Source: Clostridia bacterium
GTDB taxonomy: Bacteria > Bacillota > Clostridia > Oscillospirales > Acutalibacteraceae
Direction of reading: 5' to 3'
NCBI GenBank assembly: GCA_017513245.1
Contig: JAFXGK010000021.1
Span: 1 to 49,276 of the forward strand
Length of the DNA: 49,276 bases
The notes beneath the pieces are model-generated. The model did no database searches, was not told the origin of the DNA, and saw nothing but the letters and a program-made list of their open reading frames with translations. Numbering within the stretch: the first letter of the stretch is position 1; each line of letters begins with the position of its first letter. Made by a program: the position numbers and the translations under genes. Positions 15,401 to 23,152 of this stretch are shown here, piece by piece.

Positions 15401-17204
15401 TGTTCCGTCCGAAAACAGCATCTATATCATCGAGGACAGCCAACTTGATATAGGTCTGCTCGTAAGCGTTGAGCGTAACCTTAACCGTATTTTCTCTATA
15501 ATGTGCGACTATCTTAAGTGGCACACCGAGGCATACGAGGAAAGCATCAATCCTCCGAAAGAGGAGACCGAAAAGCCCGACTACACCAATCCTGAAGAGG
15601 GCGATAAGCCCAAGAAGGAAAGAAAGGGCATCTTTAAATTCTTTGCTAAGATTGGCGGCTTCTTTAAGAAGCTGTTCTCCAAGATTGCTGCATTCTTCAA
15701 AAAGCTGTTTGGCCGTAAGAAGAAAAAGGACAAGCCTGTTGCCGAGGGCGCAGGAGAAGGAGTCGAAACCGCAGCAATTCCCGTGGAGGGTGCTGACGGT
15801 GTTGAGTATACTCCCACCGAGGAAACCGAGGGCGAGGATACTGCCGCTCTGGACGGCGAGGAGATGGATGCTCCCGCTGAAGCCACTGATGAGGAAACCG
15901 ATACCGCGTACGTAGACGGTGAAACACCCGACTATGACGAATTCGGCACCGATGAAGAGTCGGATACCGAAATCACCGACCAAGACGACACCGTCACCGA
16001 TGAACCCATCGATGAGGAAACCGCAGAGGACGGCGATTCTACCGAGGTTACCGACGAGGAAACCGAAGAAGAGGATGAAGAAACTATTTCTAACGAAAGT
16101 ATGATGTTCTTCAGCATTTCCGCACCCAGATACTTAGCCAACACAGCCCCCGAAGACGGCGCTGCAGAGGCTCCTGAAACAGCGGAAGAGCCTGCCGCCG
16201 AAGGCGAAGAGGCAGAAACCCCCGAGGCACCTGCAGAGGGCGAAACACCTGCCGAAGGTGAACCCACTGAAGGTGATACTGAGGGTGAAGCACCCGCCGA
16301 GGGCGAACTCGAGTTTGAACCCGCAGGTGAAACCGCCGTACGCGAGGGCGTCAAGTACGAGCGCAAGCCCTATCACGAGCGTTTCTATATGCTCTACGGC
16401 TTCGATGCTATTCCCGAATCGCTTAACGTTACGGCAACTCTTGAAGCATTAACCGGCCTTGGCTACGATAATGGCTTCTTAGAGCAGGCCCGTAAGGGCA
16501 AAAACGTTGCCGAGAATATCGAAAAATCCTTCGATCCCAACCGCGCAAACAGCCACTACTGTGACTTCTGCGGAGTTGAACTTCTCGGTACCGAATACGA
16601 AATTCTGGCTGACGGCCGCGAACGTTGCATGAGCTGCGGTCGTACCGCCGTTAAGACAGAGGAAGAGTTCCGCAAACTTTATGAAGACGTTATCCGCAAC
16701 CTCAAGGTATTCTACGGCGTAGTAATTAACGAACCCGTAAAGATCCAGATGGTTAACTCCAAAAAGCTGCACAGCCGTCTCGGCAAGCAGTTTGTTCCCA
16801 CCGGCAAGGCCGACGGACGTGTCCTCGGCGTAGCTATTAAGGATAAGGACGGATACAGTCTCCTTATTGAAAACGGTTCTCCGCGAATCAGTGCTACCTT
16901 GACTATGGTACACGAGCTGACCCACATTTGGCAGTACATTAACTGGGATGCCAAGGAGATAAAGAAGCTGTACGGCGCTTCGCAGAACCTCGAAATTTAC
17001 GAGGGTATGGCAAAATGGAGCGAAATTCAGTACGCCTATCTTATCAATGAGTCGGTTACCGGCAAACGTGAGGAAATCCTCACCACACTTCGCGATGACG
17101 AATATGGCAGAGGCTTTGTTAAGTACGTCTCGGTATATCCGTTGTCCGAAAAGGTACAGTTGGAGGGCGAAACACCCTTCACTAACCCGAAAAAGCCGTT
17201 GTAG
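12489..17204 (+). CDS. Cluster protein 4: 1571-aa multi-pass protein ending in a DA1-like zinc-ribbon/peptidase module
   Basis: About five membrane helices lie in residues 1-230. A large soluble region (about 230-1020) follows; parts such as KKVLIVLGR and FVMLIEPS loosely resemble strands of a P-loop or helicase fold, but no Walker A is seen. Residues 1047-1082 form basic amphipathic helices (GGFFKKLFSK type). Residues about 1085-1300 are a very acidic E/T/P/D/A linker. The C-terminus has a four-Cys zinc finger (CDFC ... CMSC, about 1358-1382), then HELTH (1475-1479) and a downstream EGMAKW Glu1505. HExxH-x25-E after a LIM/treble-clef-like finger is the layout of DA1-type gluzincin peptidases. 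The gene overlaps protein 3 by 8 nt. Confidence 0.75.
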   Translation: MIDKIIFLLKVLAFVLPFILLALLSNKANLKKQDRSRQCYMPFVAVVYCLITGAIISPIINLVMDFINKIPVWLNRFADWLAGLFSGKLVAVADWISKMMDKFEHMLETIDLTLWAGLLVNIFIIGAFIAFKAPVIRFLKLFCKEGKKHYETFAGLVYYKDGRKGTWFVKDTFTQGVLLLKVFYIVTLILAPIGVCVTAFMFDHELTSSLFYPVFSVIMVGEVYFYFNGRFNELQEGSLEGEREHASEICDYTLMRNVLRRNFGDKLLGENTTVNNDLLYYRTNDELLKLLEEDDDAAVESYGKFMHKKTLAGLELDQNYLMSGLELLKGRSILFNNPFYYDLIPYAFYPMNRAILRRKKVLIVLGRHAIEDEIMQWCNEGLTAVNHMPELWSIEVLDAAGSNPDVGIITRSQVHDLKLHEANEAFFKDVEFVMLIEPSKLVSTAQIGLNSLVRHCRRDGKRLVFCSTDKNCDGIVDALSHILMTSLEAVSATKRHGGTSSYMCWEVDEDHLQHRMLPNLTRYLGVGTELSFTALKNQISKTYWYGGDAFPVRDMHWIVKQYHYDLLNYAALPTQQTLVDEVFEATPNMWKSNVEDYKYITVEDENYNMFEVQREFSTRAKKQGFINVVSSDYLLKDYMAANDSIFHADSKAIPYIVADYAGTERNIIYRICLRLSSYMVPENEIARELSLIDMDTENIADTLWKSICKCSQSAGLADVNGEEELHITKNGKKYVFGPGVIKFTRKYSFKTGELDNFYSIDNKEFVDVFLGDLCSAEYIAEDEKGDTQYLGSELRGQVFQKYLPGQFFTFGGKYYEMLRLTADGTVVVRRAADHINGRPQYRQIRNYTLSNVQDTGVMGDIKDIGGIKVTKQNADILVETPAYWRMSRYNDFATGKRITLNGVPNREYHNKQILKIEFGDKVSAEVVHTMTLLINEIFRTLYADNQGMISAVCAGELDAPFTYSLAGADGYVPSENSIYIIEDSQLDIGLLVSVERNLNRIFSIMCDYLKWHTEAYEESINPPKEETEKPDYTNPEEGDKPKKERKGIFKFFAKIGGFFKKLFSKIAAFFKKLFGRKKKKDKPVAEGAGEGVETAAIPVEGADGVEYTPTEETEGEDTAALDGEEMDAPAEATDEETDTAYVDGETPDYDEFGTDEESDTEITDQDDTVTDEPIDEETAEDGDSTEVTDEETEEEDEETISNESMMFFSISAPRYLANTAPEDGAAEAPETAEEPAAEGEEAETPEAPAEGETPAEGEPTEGDTEGEAPAEGELEFEPAGETAVREGVKYERKPYHERFYMLYGFDAIPESLNVTATLEALTGLGYDNGFLEQARKGKNVAENIEKSFDPNRANSHYCDFCGVELLGTEYEILADGRERCMSCGRTAVKTEEEFRKLYEDVIRNLKVFYGVVINEPVKIQMVNSKKLHSRLGKQFVPTGKADGRVLGVAIKDKDGYSLLIENGSPRISATLTMVHELTHIWQYINWDAKEIKKLYGASQNLEIYEGMAKWSEIQYAYLINESVTGKREEILTTLRDDEYGRGFVKYVSVYPLSEKVQLEGETPFTNPKKPL

Positions 17205-17219
17205 TCATCTTAATGCAAC

Positions 17220-17280
17220 GCGGTAGCAATTACCGCACGACGCAAAGCCGCGCAGGTATGCAATAGCGTATCTGTGCGGC
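17220..17280 (+). other. Two hairpins between cluster genes 4 and 5
   Basis: GCGGTA/TACCGC (about 17220-17236) and a 15-bp G-U-tolerant stem (17247-17261 with 17266-17280) lie in the 108-bp gap. There is no T-tract. They may stabilise or separate transcripts; no clear promoter is seen here. Confidence 0.55.
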
Positions 17281-17312
17281 ACTTGCGCGAAAAAAGGGAA
17301 GAGGGTAGAAGC

Positions 17313-19250
17313 ATGCTTTGGTATATAAGTTTGTTCCTGTCGATAGCGGTGTTGGCAATTATTTTGCGCATAGCAGTCGATAAGCGCAAGGGTAAAACGC
17401 GCATAGTCTACGTTATGTTAGGTTGCTTTGCGGTTACCTACTTACTGTATTTGCCTCCGTTTTTGGCCCAATACGATAATTTGGCAGCAATCTTAGGCGG
17501 CTTTATAAATGCGCTTCAGGTAATCACGCTCGATGCCGATTATCTTCAGTTCTATGACGTTATAAAGAGCGAAGTAGGCGTTGCCTTCCTTACGAACGCT
17601 TATTATTTCCTGCTTGCATTTATCCATATTGCTCTTCCGCTTGTATCTGCATTAACCGCCGTAACCCTTATTATTCAGTACATTTCCGGTCTGCAGATGA
17701 AAATGATACGCCGAAGAAGAAAAACGCTTCACGTATTTTCCGAACTTAATAACGAGGCTATAGTTTTAGCCCGCAGCATCAGAGAAAACGATAAAAAATG
17801 CGAAATAGTTTTCCTTGATATAAAGGACAACTCCGCAAACAACGATAACCTAAATCAAGATCTTCAAAGCTACGTTCTTAACGAGCATATCGAATCAGTA
17901 AAAGCGCGCGCCAAAAAGCGCAAGGTTTATTATTACTGCATCTCCGCCGACGAGGAAGAAAACCTGAATTCCGCACTTGCAATTCTTTCCTTCCTCAGCA
18001 ACCACCCTCAGGAAATCCAGCGTAACAACTACGTTACTCTGTTTTCTACCGACCCTGCGGTAGAACTTATGCTCGATTCTATTGAAAAAGGTTCTGTAAA
18101 CATCAGCATCGTAGATAAGAATCGAACTGCTTCCTATCGATTATTACAGGAACACCCCCTGTTAAAATACAGCGAAAACGGCGAAATTAACGTTCTGCTT
18201 TGCGGCTTTACCAGCGTTTCGCAGGCGGTATTGCGTGCTATATCCTGGTGCGGTCAGCTACACGGCTACCGCCTTACCGCAACCGTTATAGGCCAGGATT
18301 TAGAATGGTCTGCCGCCGATTTCAAGGCCGATTTCCCGGGCCTTTTCACCGAAAGATACGATATTAATTTTATAGATTACAAAAACGAGGTTGAGTTTTT
18401 TGAAAAGTTAAATAAAACCGACGTAAACTTCACCTACGTTGTCGTATCGGAAAACGATTTCAGAACTACGATTGAGCGTGCAATCGATTTAAGACGCTTT
18501 TTCTACACAACGGATAAAAAATTCGAAAAAGCGCCTCCGATTTTCGCTTATATCGAAAACACCCACAAGGCCGAAGCCGTAGCCGCGCTTGCCACCGCAG
18601 AATCAAACCCTGCCCGCAAGATGCATTACGATATTACACCCTTCGGTACCACCGAAAGCGTATATTCGTTTAAAAACATTACCGGCTCCGATATAGAAAA
18701 CCTCGCCCGCAATATTCACCTCGTTTACGAGGATATATTCAGCGACGGTCCCATCGACGTAAACGGTGCGCTCAAGCGCTACAATATGTTTGAGGTTAAT
18801 AAAAATTCCAGCCGCGCAAATGCGCTTCATATCCGCTATAAGCTTTTAATGCTGGGCCTTGATTATGCCGAGCAAACCGAGGCTGAGGAGGTTGAGCTTG
18901 AGGATTACCTCGATGCCAAAATACTCGAACTTTTAACCTATGCCGAGCACGACCGTTGGATGGCCTTCCTCGAAAGCGAAGGCTGGATATCCTCGAGCAT
19001 CGAGCAGGTAAAGGCCTATCAGGCTTCAGGCATCAGCAGGGGCAGACATAACTGTCCCATCATCAAAATGCATCCGTACATTTGCCCGTTTGAGGAATTA
19101 CCCGGGCGAAGCGAGCAAATGGGTCTTCCCGATTCAACGGTATATGACCGTGAGCTCATTGCCCGAATTCCCGATATTCTTCACGATAAGTGGGGAACTG
19201 CAGGCAAAAAGTATAAGATAATTAAATCCGACATTGAAATCGGCAATTAA
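17313..19250 (+). CDS. Cluster protein 5: membrane protein with TrkA-like Rossmann domains and a RyR-like domain
   Basis: The ATG at 17313 has GGAAGAGGG upstream; the frame is open earlier but has no ribosome binding site. The 645-aa protein has three or four N-terminal membrane helices (within residues 3-125), then two Rossmann-like regions beginning about 139 (LHVFSELN) and about 292 (INVLLCGFTSVSQAVL). These resemble TrkA-N/RCK domains of K+ channels but have degenerate glycine motifs. The C-terminus has AEHDRWMAFLESEGW (about 543-557), then HPYICPFEEL and YDRELIARIPDIL, matching the pattern of prokaryotic RyR domains, which are known to be fused to TrkA-like domains. It may be a ligand-gated sensor or ion-flux regulator for the cluster. 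A terminator follows. Confidence 0.75.
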   Translation: MLWYISLFLSIAVLAIILRIAVDKRKGKTRIVYVMLGCFAVTYLLYLPPFLAQYDNLAAILGGFINALQVITLDADYLQFYDVIKSEVGVAFLTNAYYFLLAFIHIALPLVSALTAVTLIIQYISGLQMKMIRRRRKTLHVFSELNNEAIVLARSIRENDKKCEIVFLDIKDNSANNDNLNQDLQSYVLNEHIESVKARAKKRKVYYYCISADEEENLNSALAILSFLSNHPQEIQRNNYVTLFSTDPAVELMLDSIEKGSVNISIVDKNRTASYRLLQEHPLLKYSENGEINVLLCGFTSVSQAVLRAISWCGQLHGYRLTATVIGQDLEWSAADFKADFPGLFTERYDINFIDYKNEVEFFEKLNKTDVNFTYVVVSENDFRTTIERAIDLRRFFYTTDKKFEKAPPIFAYIENTHKAEAVAALATAESNPARKMHYDITPFGTTESVYSFKNITGSDIENLARNIHLVYEDIFSDGPIDVNGALKRYNMFEVNKNSSRANALHIRYKLLMLGLDYAEQTEAEEVELEDYLDAKILELLTYAEHDRWMAFLESEGWISSSIEQVKAYQASGISRGRHNCPIIKMHPYICPFEELPGRSEQMGLPDSTVYDRELIARIPDILHDKWGTAGKKYKIIKSDIEIGN

Positions 19251-19262
19251 ATAACCTTAAAG

Positions 19263-19289
19263 ACGGCATCCGCGTGATGCCGTTTTTTT
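19263..19289 (+). terminator. Intrinsic terminator closing the tubulin-like cluster
   Basis: ACGGCATC (19263-19270) pairs with GATGCCGT (19276-19283), followed by seven T's. Confidence 0.9.
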
Positions 19290-19309
19290 GTGAAATTAAC
19301 GATTTCATA

Positions 19310-19338
19310 TTGTCTTTTTCCGAGGATTGTGATATATT
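19310..19338 (+). promoter_or_regulatory. Promoter for the SGNH hydrolase gene
   Basis: TTGTCT (19310-19315), 17-bp spacer, TATATT (19333-19338), about 30 bp before the start codon. Confidence 0.6.
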
Positions 19339-19369
19339 CAAAAAAGAAAAACCAAAGTGAGGTAAAGCC

Positions 19370-19924
19370 ATGAAAAAGGTAATATTATACGGCGATTCCA
19401 TTCGTCTTTCCTATATGAACGGAGTAAAAGAACAGCTCGGCTCGGAATTTGAGGTTTATTCACCGAATGAAAATTGCCGATTCGCAAAATTCGTTCTCCG
19501 CCAGATTTTTGAAGACCGTGAAATACTTAAAGATACCGATATCGTCCACCTAAACAGCGGACTTTGGGATATCTGCAATCTCTTTGGCGACGGCACCTTC
19601 ACAACCGAAAAAGAGTATATCGACTGTATGCTTCGCATTGCCGATATTCTGCTTTCAAAATGCAAGAAGGTTATCTTCGCAACCACAACACCGGTTCGCC
19701 CCGAAAACTTCTATAACAGCAATAAAGATATTATTCGCTTTAATGAGATAATCGTTCCGCTTTTAAAGGAAAAGGGCGTTATAATCAACGACCTTTATAC
19801 ACCCGTTGCCGCTGACCTTGAAAAATACATAGCCGACGATATGCTCCACCTGTCCGCTGCAGGCGTTGAGCTTTGCACAGGCCTTGTAGTAAATAAAATT
19901 AAAGAGGCCGCAAAAGAACTTTAA
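19370..19924 (+). CDS. SGNH/GDSL-family hydrolase
   Basis: This 184-aa protein starts KKVILYGDSIRLSY, with the block I GDS motif (catalytic Ser10). NSGLWD (about 63-68) corresponds to block III, and DDMLHLSAAG near residue 157 is the block V DxxH dyad. It has no signal peptide, so it is probably a cytosolic esterase or lipase of unknown substrate. Its length is typical of short single-domain SGNH proteins. It lies 11 nt before an isochorismatase-like gene, so the two are probably co-transcribed from the promoter at 19310-19338. Confidence 0.85.
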   Translation: MKKVILYGDSIRLSYMNGVKEQLGSEFEVYSPNENCRFAKFVLRQIFEDREILKDTDIVHLNSGLWDICNLFGDGTFTTEKEYIDCMLRIADILLSKCKKVIFATTTPVRPENFYNSNKDIIRFNEIIVPLLKEKGVIINDLYTPVAADLEKYIADDMLHLSAAGVELCTGLVVNKIKEAAKEL

Positions 19925-19935
19925 GGGAGAATATT

Positions 19936-20472
19936 ATGAAACACTTTTTGGTTGTAGTTGATATTCAAAACGACTTTGTAAACGGCGCTCTCGGCACCGC
20001 CGAGGCGGTAGCAATGCTGCCTGCCGCTTGTAAAAAGATAAAGGAATGGGACGGCGATATTTTCGTAACCTATGACACCCATTTTGAAAACTATATGGAT
20101 ACCGCCGAGGGGGCAAAGCTGCCCGTAAAGCATTGTATTAAAGGCACTGCGGGCTGGGAGCTCAACGCTCAAATAGCCGCCGCGCTCGAGGAAAAAGATT
20201 ACGTTTCGGTAGAGAAAATCACCTTCGGCTCAACCGTTTTACCTACTTTAATTGAGGATGCGATGGAGGAAGAGGGATTTGACGAAAATTTTGAAATCAC
20301 CTTAATCGGCCTATGTACCGATATTTGCGTTGTATCCAATGCGCTTATTCTAAAGGCTAATTTTCCCGAAGCTTATATAGCGGTTGACAGCGCCTGCTGC
20401 GCGGGCGTAACTCCCGAAACCCACGAAGCCGCGCTCACAACAATGAAAATGTGCCAAATCGACGTGCTGTAA
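19936..20472 (+). CDS. Isochorismatase-family cysteine hydrolase (nicotinamidase-like)
   Basis: This 178-aa protein has VVDIQNDFV with the catalytic Asp near residue 9. A middle segment with YDTHFENY may bind metal. The nucleophile region is GLCTDICV (cysteine followed by TDICV), and the C-terminal SACCAG loop matches the family. The layout fits nicotinamidase and related amidases more than true isochorismatase, and NAD salvage is the likely but unproven role. The length is normal. It shares a transcript with the SGNH gene 11 nt upstream and ends in a terminator. Confidence 0.85.
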   Translation: MKHFLVVVDIQNDFVNGALGTAEAVAMLPAACKKIKEWDGDIFVTYDTHFENYMDTAEGAKLPVKHCIKGTAGWELNAQIAAALEEKDYVSVEKITFGSTVLPTLIEDAMEEEGFDENFEITLIGLCTDICVVSNALILKANFPEAYIAVDSACCAGVTPETHEAALTTMKMCQIDVL

Positions 20473-20482
20473 AATGCATAAT

Positions 20483-20517
20483 AACCTCCGAACAAAACCG
20501 TTCGGAGGTTTCGTTTT
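20483..20517 (+). terminator. Intrinsic terminator
   Basis: AACCTCCGAAC pairs with GTTCGGAGGTT (20483-20493 with 20500-20510), followed by TCGTTTT. Confidence 0.85.
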
Positions 20518-20542
20518 GTATAGGAAAATACCATTTTGTGCA

Positions 20543-20571
20543 TTTACTTTTACTGCATAGAGTGTTATACT
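20543..20571 (+). promoter_or_regulatory. Promoter for the GH35 gene
   Basis: TTTACT (20543-20548), 17-bp spacer, TATACT (20566-20571), 26 bp before the ATG. Confidence 0.6.
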
Positions 20572-20597
20572 CAAAATAGCAGAAAGGGGATAGCAAA

Positions 20598-22355
20598 ATG
20601 CCTGTTTTAAGCTATAACGAAAAAGACTTCCTTTTAGACGGAAAACCCTATACCATTATTTCCGGTGCAATACATTACTTCCGTGTTGTTCCCGAATATT
20701 GGGAGGACCGTCTTTTAAAACTTAAGGCCTGCGGCTTTAACACGGTTGAAACCTATACCTGCTGGAACCTGCACGAGCGCCGCGAGGGCGAGTTTGATTT
20801 CAGCGGTATTTTGGATATCGAGCGTTTTATATCCATCGCCGAAAGCCTCGACCTCAACGTCATAATCCGTCCCGGCCCGTATATCTGCGCCGAGTGGGAA
20901 TTCGGCGGTCTGCCTTCGTGGCTTTTAAAATATGAAAATCTAACCCTTCGCTGTGATGATGAACTGTTCTATGAGAAGGTAACACCCTACTACCGCGAGC
21001 TTTTTGCGCGTATTCGCCCCCATCTTTCAACCAACGGCGGTCGCGTATTTATGATGCAGGTGGAAAACGAATACGGCAGCTACGGCGACGATAAAACCTA
21101 TCTGCAAAAGACCAAGAAAATCTTTGAAGAAAACGGCATAGATTGCCTTTTATTCACCTCCGACGGTACCAACCCCTCAATGCTTTCGGGCGGCACTCTG
21201 CCCGAACTTTTGGCGGTTGCAAACTTCGGCAGTGCCCCTGCCGATAAACTGGCAAAGCTTCACGCATTTAAGCCCAATCAGCCCTTAATGTGCGGCGAGT
21301 TTTGGTGCGGCTGGTTCAGTCACTGGTATGAAGAAGGCCACACCCACAAGCCCGAGGCCATCGCCGCAATGCTCGACGAATTCTTTGAAGCGAACGGCTC
21401 GTTTAACTTCTATATGTTCCACGGAGGTACAAATTTTGGCTTCACAAACGGCGCAAACCATATGGGCGGCACCTATCAGCCGACCATAACAAGCTACGAC
21501 TATTGCGCACCTTTGAGCGAAGCAGGCGATATGACCGCCACCTACGATGCGGTTAAAAAGAGCATCGAAAAGAATACGGGTGTCAAGGCCCCCGATATCG
21601 AGGTTCACGATACTGAAAAAGCCGCCTATGGCGAGGTTACCCTCGGCGAGTCTGCAAACCTGCTTGATAATTTAACCTCCATTTCGACCCCCGTGCACAC
21701 CGTTGCTCCCGCTACGATGGAGCAGCTTGACCAAAACTTCGGTTATATCCTTTATTCGTCGGTAATCAATGGCCCGATTGAAGAGCAGGAACTCGAGTTC
21801 ACCCAGCTGCACGACCGCGCGCACATCTTCCTCGACGGTAAATTAGTCGGCCTTCGTGAGCGCAGCCGTCGCCGTGACAGTGTACAGATTCCGCTAGGCA
21901 TGGGCGAAAGTGTAAGGATCGACATCCTCGTTGAGAATATGGGCCGCGTAAACTACGGTCCCAAGCTTCTTGACCGCAAGGGTATAGTCGGCGGTATCCG
22001 TATAGGCAGCCGCTTCCACTTCGGTTGGGACAACTATTCTCTGCCGATGGAGGATCTTTCAGGTCTTGTCTGGACTCCGGCAACACCTGCCGAGGTTCCT
22101 ACGTTTTATAAGGGTAGTCTTAATATTAAGGGCGCGCCTGCCGATACCTTCGTAAAACTTTCGGGATTTGAAAAGGGCTTTATAACCATAAACGGCTTTA
22201 ACCTTGGCCGCTTCTATAACTCCGCAGGTCCGCAGAAAACGCTCTACGTTCCCGCACCCATACTCCGTGAGGGAGAAAACGAGATAATCGTCTTCGAATC
22301 CGACCGTTGTGTGGAACCCAAAATCGAATTCCTCGATACCCCCGAAATCTTATAG
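20598..22355 (+). CDS. Glycoside hydrolase family 35 beta-galactosidase
   Basis: This 585-aa protein begins with the GH35 signature SGAIHYFR and continues with NTVETYTCWNLHE and RPGPYICAEWEFGGLPSWL. The acid/base Glu158 is in QVENEYGSYG, and the nucleophile Glu234 is in MCGEFWCGW, both in the expected context. The C-terminal part is beta-rich, as in bacterial GH35 enzymes of about 580-600 aa. There is no signal peptide, so the enzyme should act in the cytosol on imported galactosides. It is monocistronic, with its own promoter and terminator. Transport genes are not adjacent. Confidence 0.95.
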   Translation: MPVLSYNEKDFLLDGKPYTIISGAIHYFRVVPEYWEDRLLKLKACGFNTVETYTCWNLHERREGEFDFSGILDIERFISIAESLDLNVIIRPGPYICAEWEFGGLPSWLLKYENLTLRCDDELFYEKVTPYYRELFARIRPHLSTNGGRVFMMQVENEYGSYGDDKTYLQKTKKIFEENGIDCLLFTSDGTNPSMLSGGTLPELLAVANFGSAPADKLAKLHAFKPNQPLMCGEFWCGWFSHWYEEGHTHKPEAIAAMLDEFFEANGSFNFYMFHGGTNFGFTNGANHMGGTYQPTITSYDYCAPLSEAGDMTATYDAVKKSIEKNTGVKAPDIEVHDTEKAAYGEVTLGESANLLDNLTSISTPVHTVAPATMEQLDQNFGYILYSSVINGPIEEQELEFTQLHDRAHIFLDGKLVGLRERSRRRDSVQIPLGMGESVRIDILVENMGRVNYGPKLLDRKGIVGGIRIGSRFHFGWDNYSLPMEDLSGLVWTPATPAEVPTFYKGSLNIKGAPADTFVKLSGFEKGFITINGFNLGRFYNSAGPQKTLYVPAPILREGENEIIVFESDRCVEPKIEFLDTPEIL

Positions 22356-22361
22356 CACCCA

Positions 22362-22391
22362 AAACCACAAGTGTTTACTTGTGGTTTTTTG
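22362..22391 (+). terminator. Intrinsic terminator
   Basis: AAAACCACAAGT pairs with ACTTGTGGTTTT with a 4-nt loop, followed by T's. Confidence 0.9.
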
Positions 22392-22425
22392 CTTTTATTT
22401 TAAATTTTGAGTAATATATTGTTAT

Positions 22426-22454
22426 TGTAATTAATTTTTCAATGTGCTACAATT
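22426..22454 (+). promoter_or_regulatory. Promoter for the HAD gene
   Basis: TTGTAA (22426-22431), 17-bp spacer, TACAAT (22449-22454). Confidence 0.6.
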
Positions 22455-22484
22455 CTTGTGTAATTTTGGCGAGGAGAGATAAAA

Positions 22485-23144
22485 ATGCAGATTAAAGCGG
22501 CAATATTCGATATGGACGGCACCTTAGTGGATTCGCTTGGATTCTGGGAAATCTATTGGGAAAAGATGGGCAAAGATTTTTTAGGTGTTAGCGGATTTCG
22601 TCCGTCTTTGGAGGATGACAGAGCCATTCGCACCATGACTATGGCCGGCGCGATGGCACGAATCCATAAAAACTATAACATTGCCAAAACCGCACAAGAA
22701 CTTACCGACTATGCAAACAAATATATAGCCGAATTCTACGTAACTCAGGTTGATTTAAAGCCGGGCGTTCGTGAGTTCCTCGATTATTTAAAGGCTAACG
22801 GAACCCGTATGTGTATCGCTTCGGCAACCAATCTTGATAACGTAATGCTGGCGGTGGACCACTGCGGCATACGTGATTATTTTGAGGAAATCATTTCCTG
22901 CGCGGCAATCGGCGCAGGCAAAGATAAGCCCGATGTTTTCCTCGCCGCCAAAGACCTTTTGGGCACAAAAATCGAGGAAACCTTCGTTTTTGAGGATTCG
23001 TACATTGCCGTAAAAACAGCCAAGAGCATCGGAATGCCCACGGTCGGCATTTTCGATATAAACAATTCCTACCGCGAGGAGCTTAAAGCCACCGCCGACT
23101 ACTATATCGGCGAAGGTGAAACCATGCTAAAGCTTATAAAATAG
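22485..23144 (+). CDS. HAD-superfamily phosphatase (beta-phosphoglucomutase-like)
   Basis: This 219-aa protein starts [17 protein letters not shown], the DxDGT motif of HAD phosphatases (nucleophile Asp9, Asp11). Motif II is IASATN (about 107-112). Motif III/IV is GKDKPDVFL and [20 protein letters not shown]. The helical cap after motif I gives subclass I, like beta-phosphoglucomutase and phosphoglycolate phosphatases. The substrate cannot be read. The gene lies 8 nt before the D-serine ammonia-lyase gene, so they are probably co-transcribed; this pairing is not one I know. Confidence 0.9.
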   Translation: MQIKAAIFDMDGTLVDSLGFWEIYWEKMGKDFLGVSGFRPSLEDDRAIRTMTMAGAMARIHKNYNIAKTAQELTDYANKYIAEFYVTQVDLKPGVREFLDYLKANGTRMCIASATNLDNVMLAVDHCGIRDYFEEIISCAAIGAGKDKPDVFLAAKDLLGTKIEETFVFEDSYIAVKTAKSIGMPTVGIFDINNSYREELKATADYYIGEGETMLKLIK

Positions 23145-23152
23145 GTGACGAT

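Noticed and set aside
15932-16366. Ser/Ala/Val-rich - strand frame that looks like a surface repeat protein
   Set aside because: It is the complement of the acidic linker of cluster protein 4; the low complexity comes from GAA/GAG/ACC codons read backwards.
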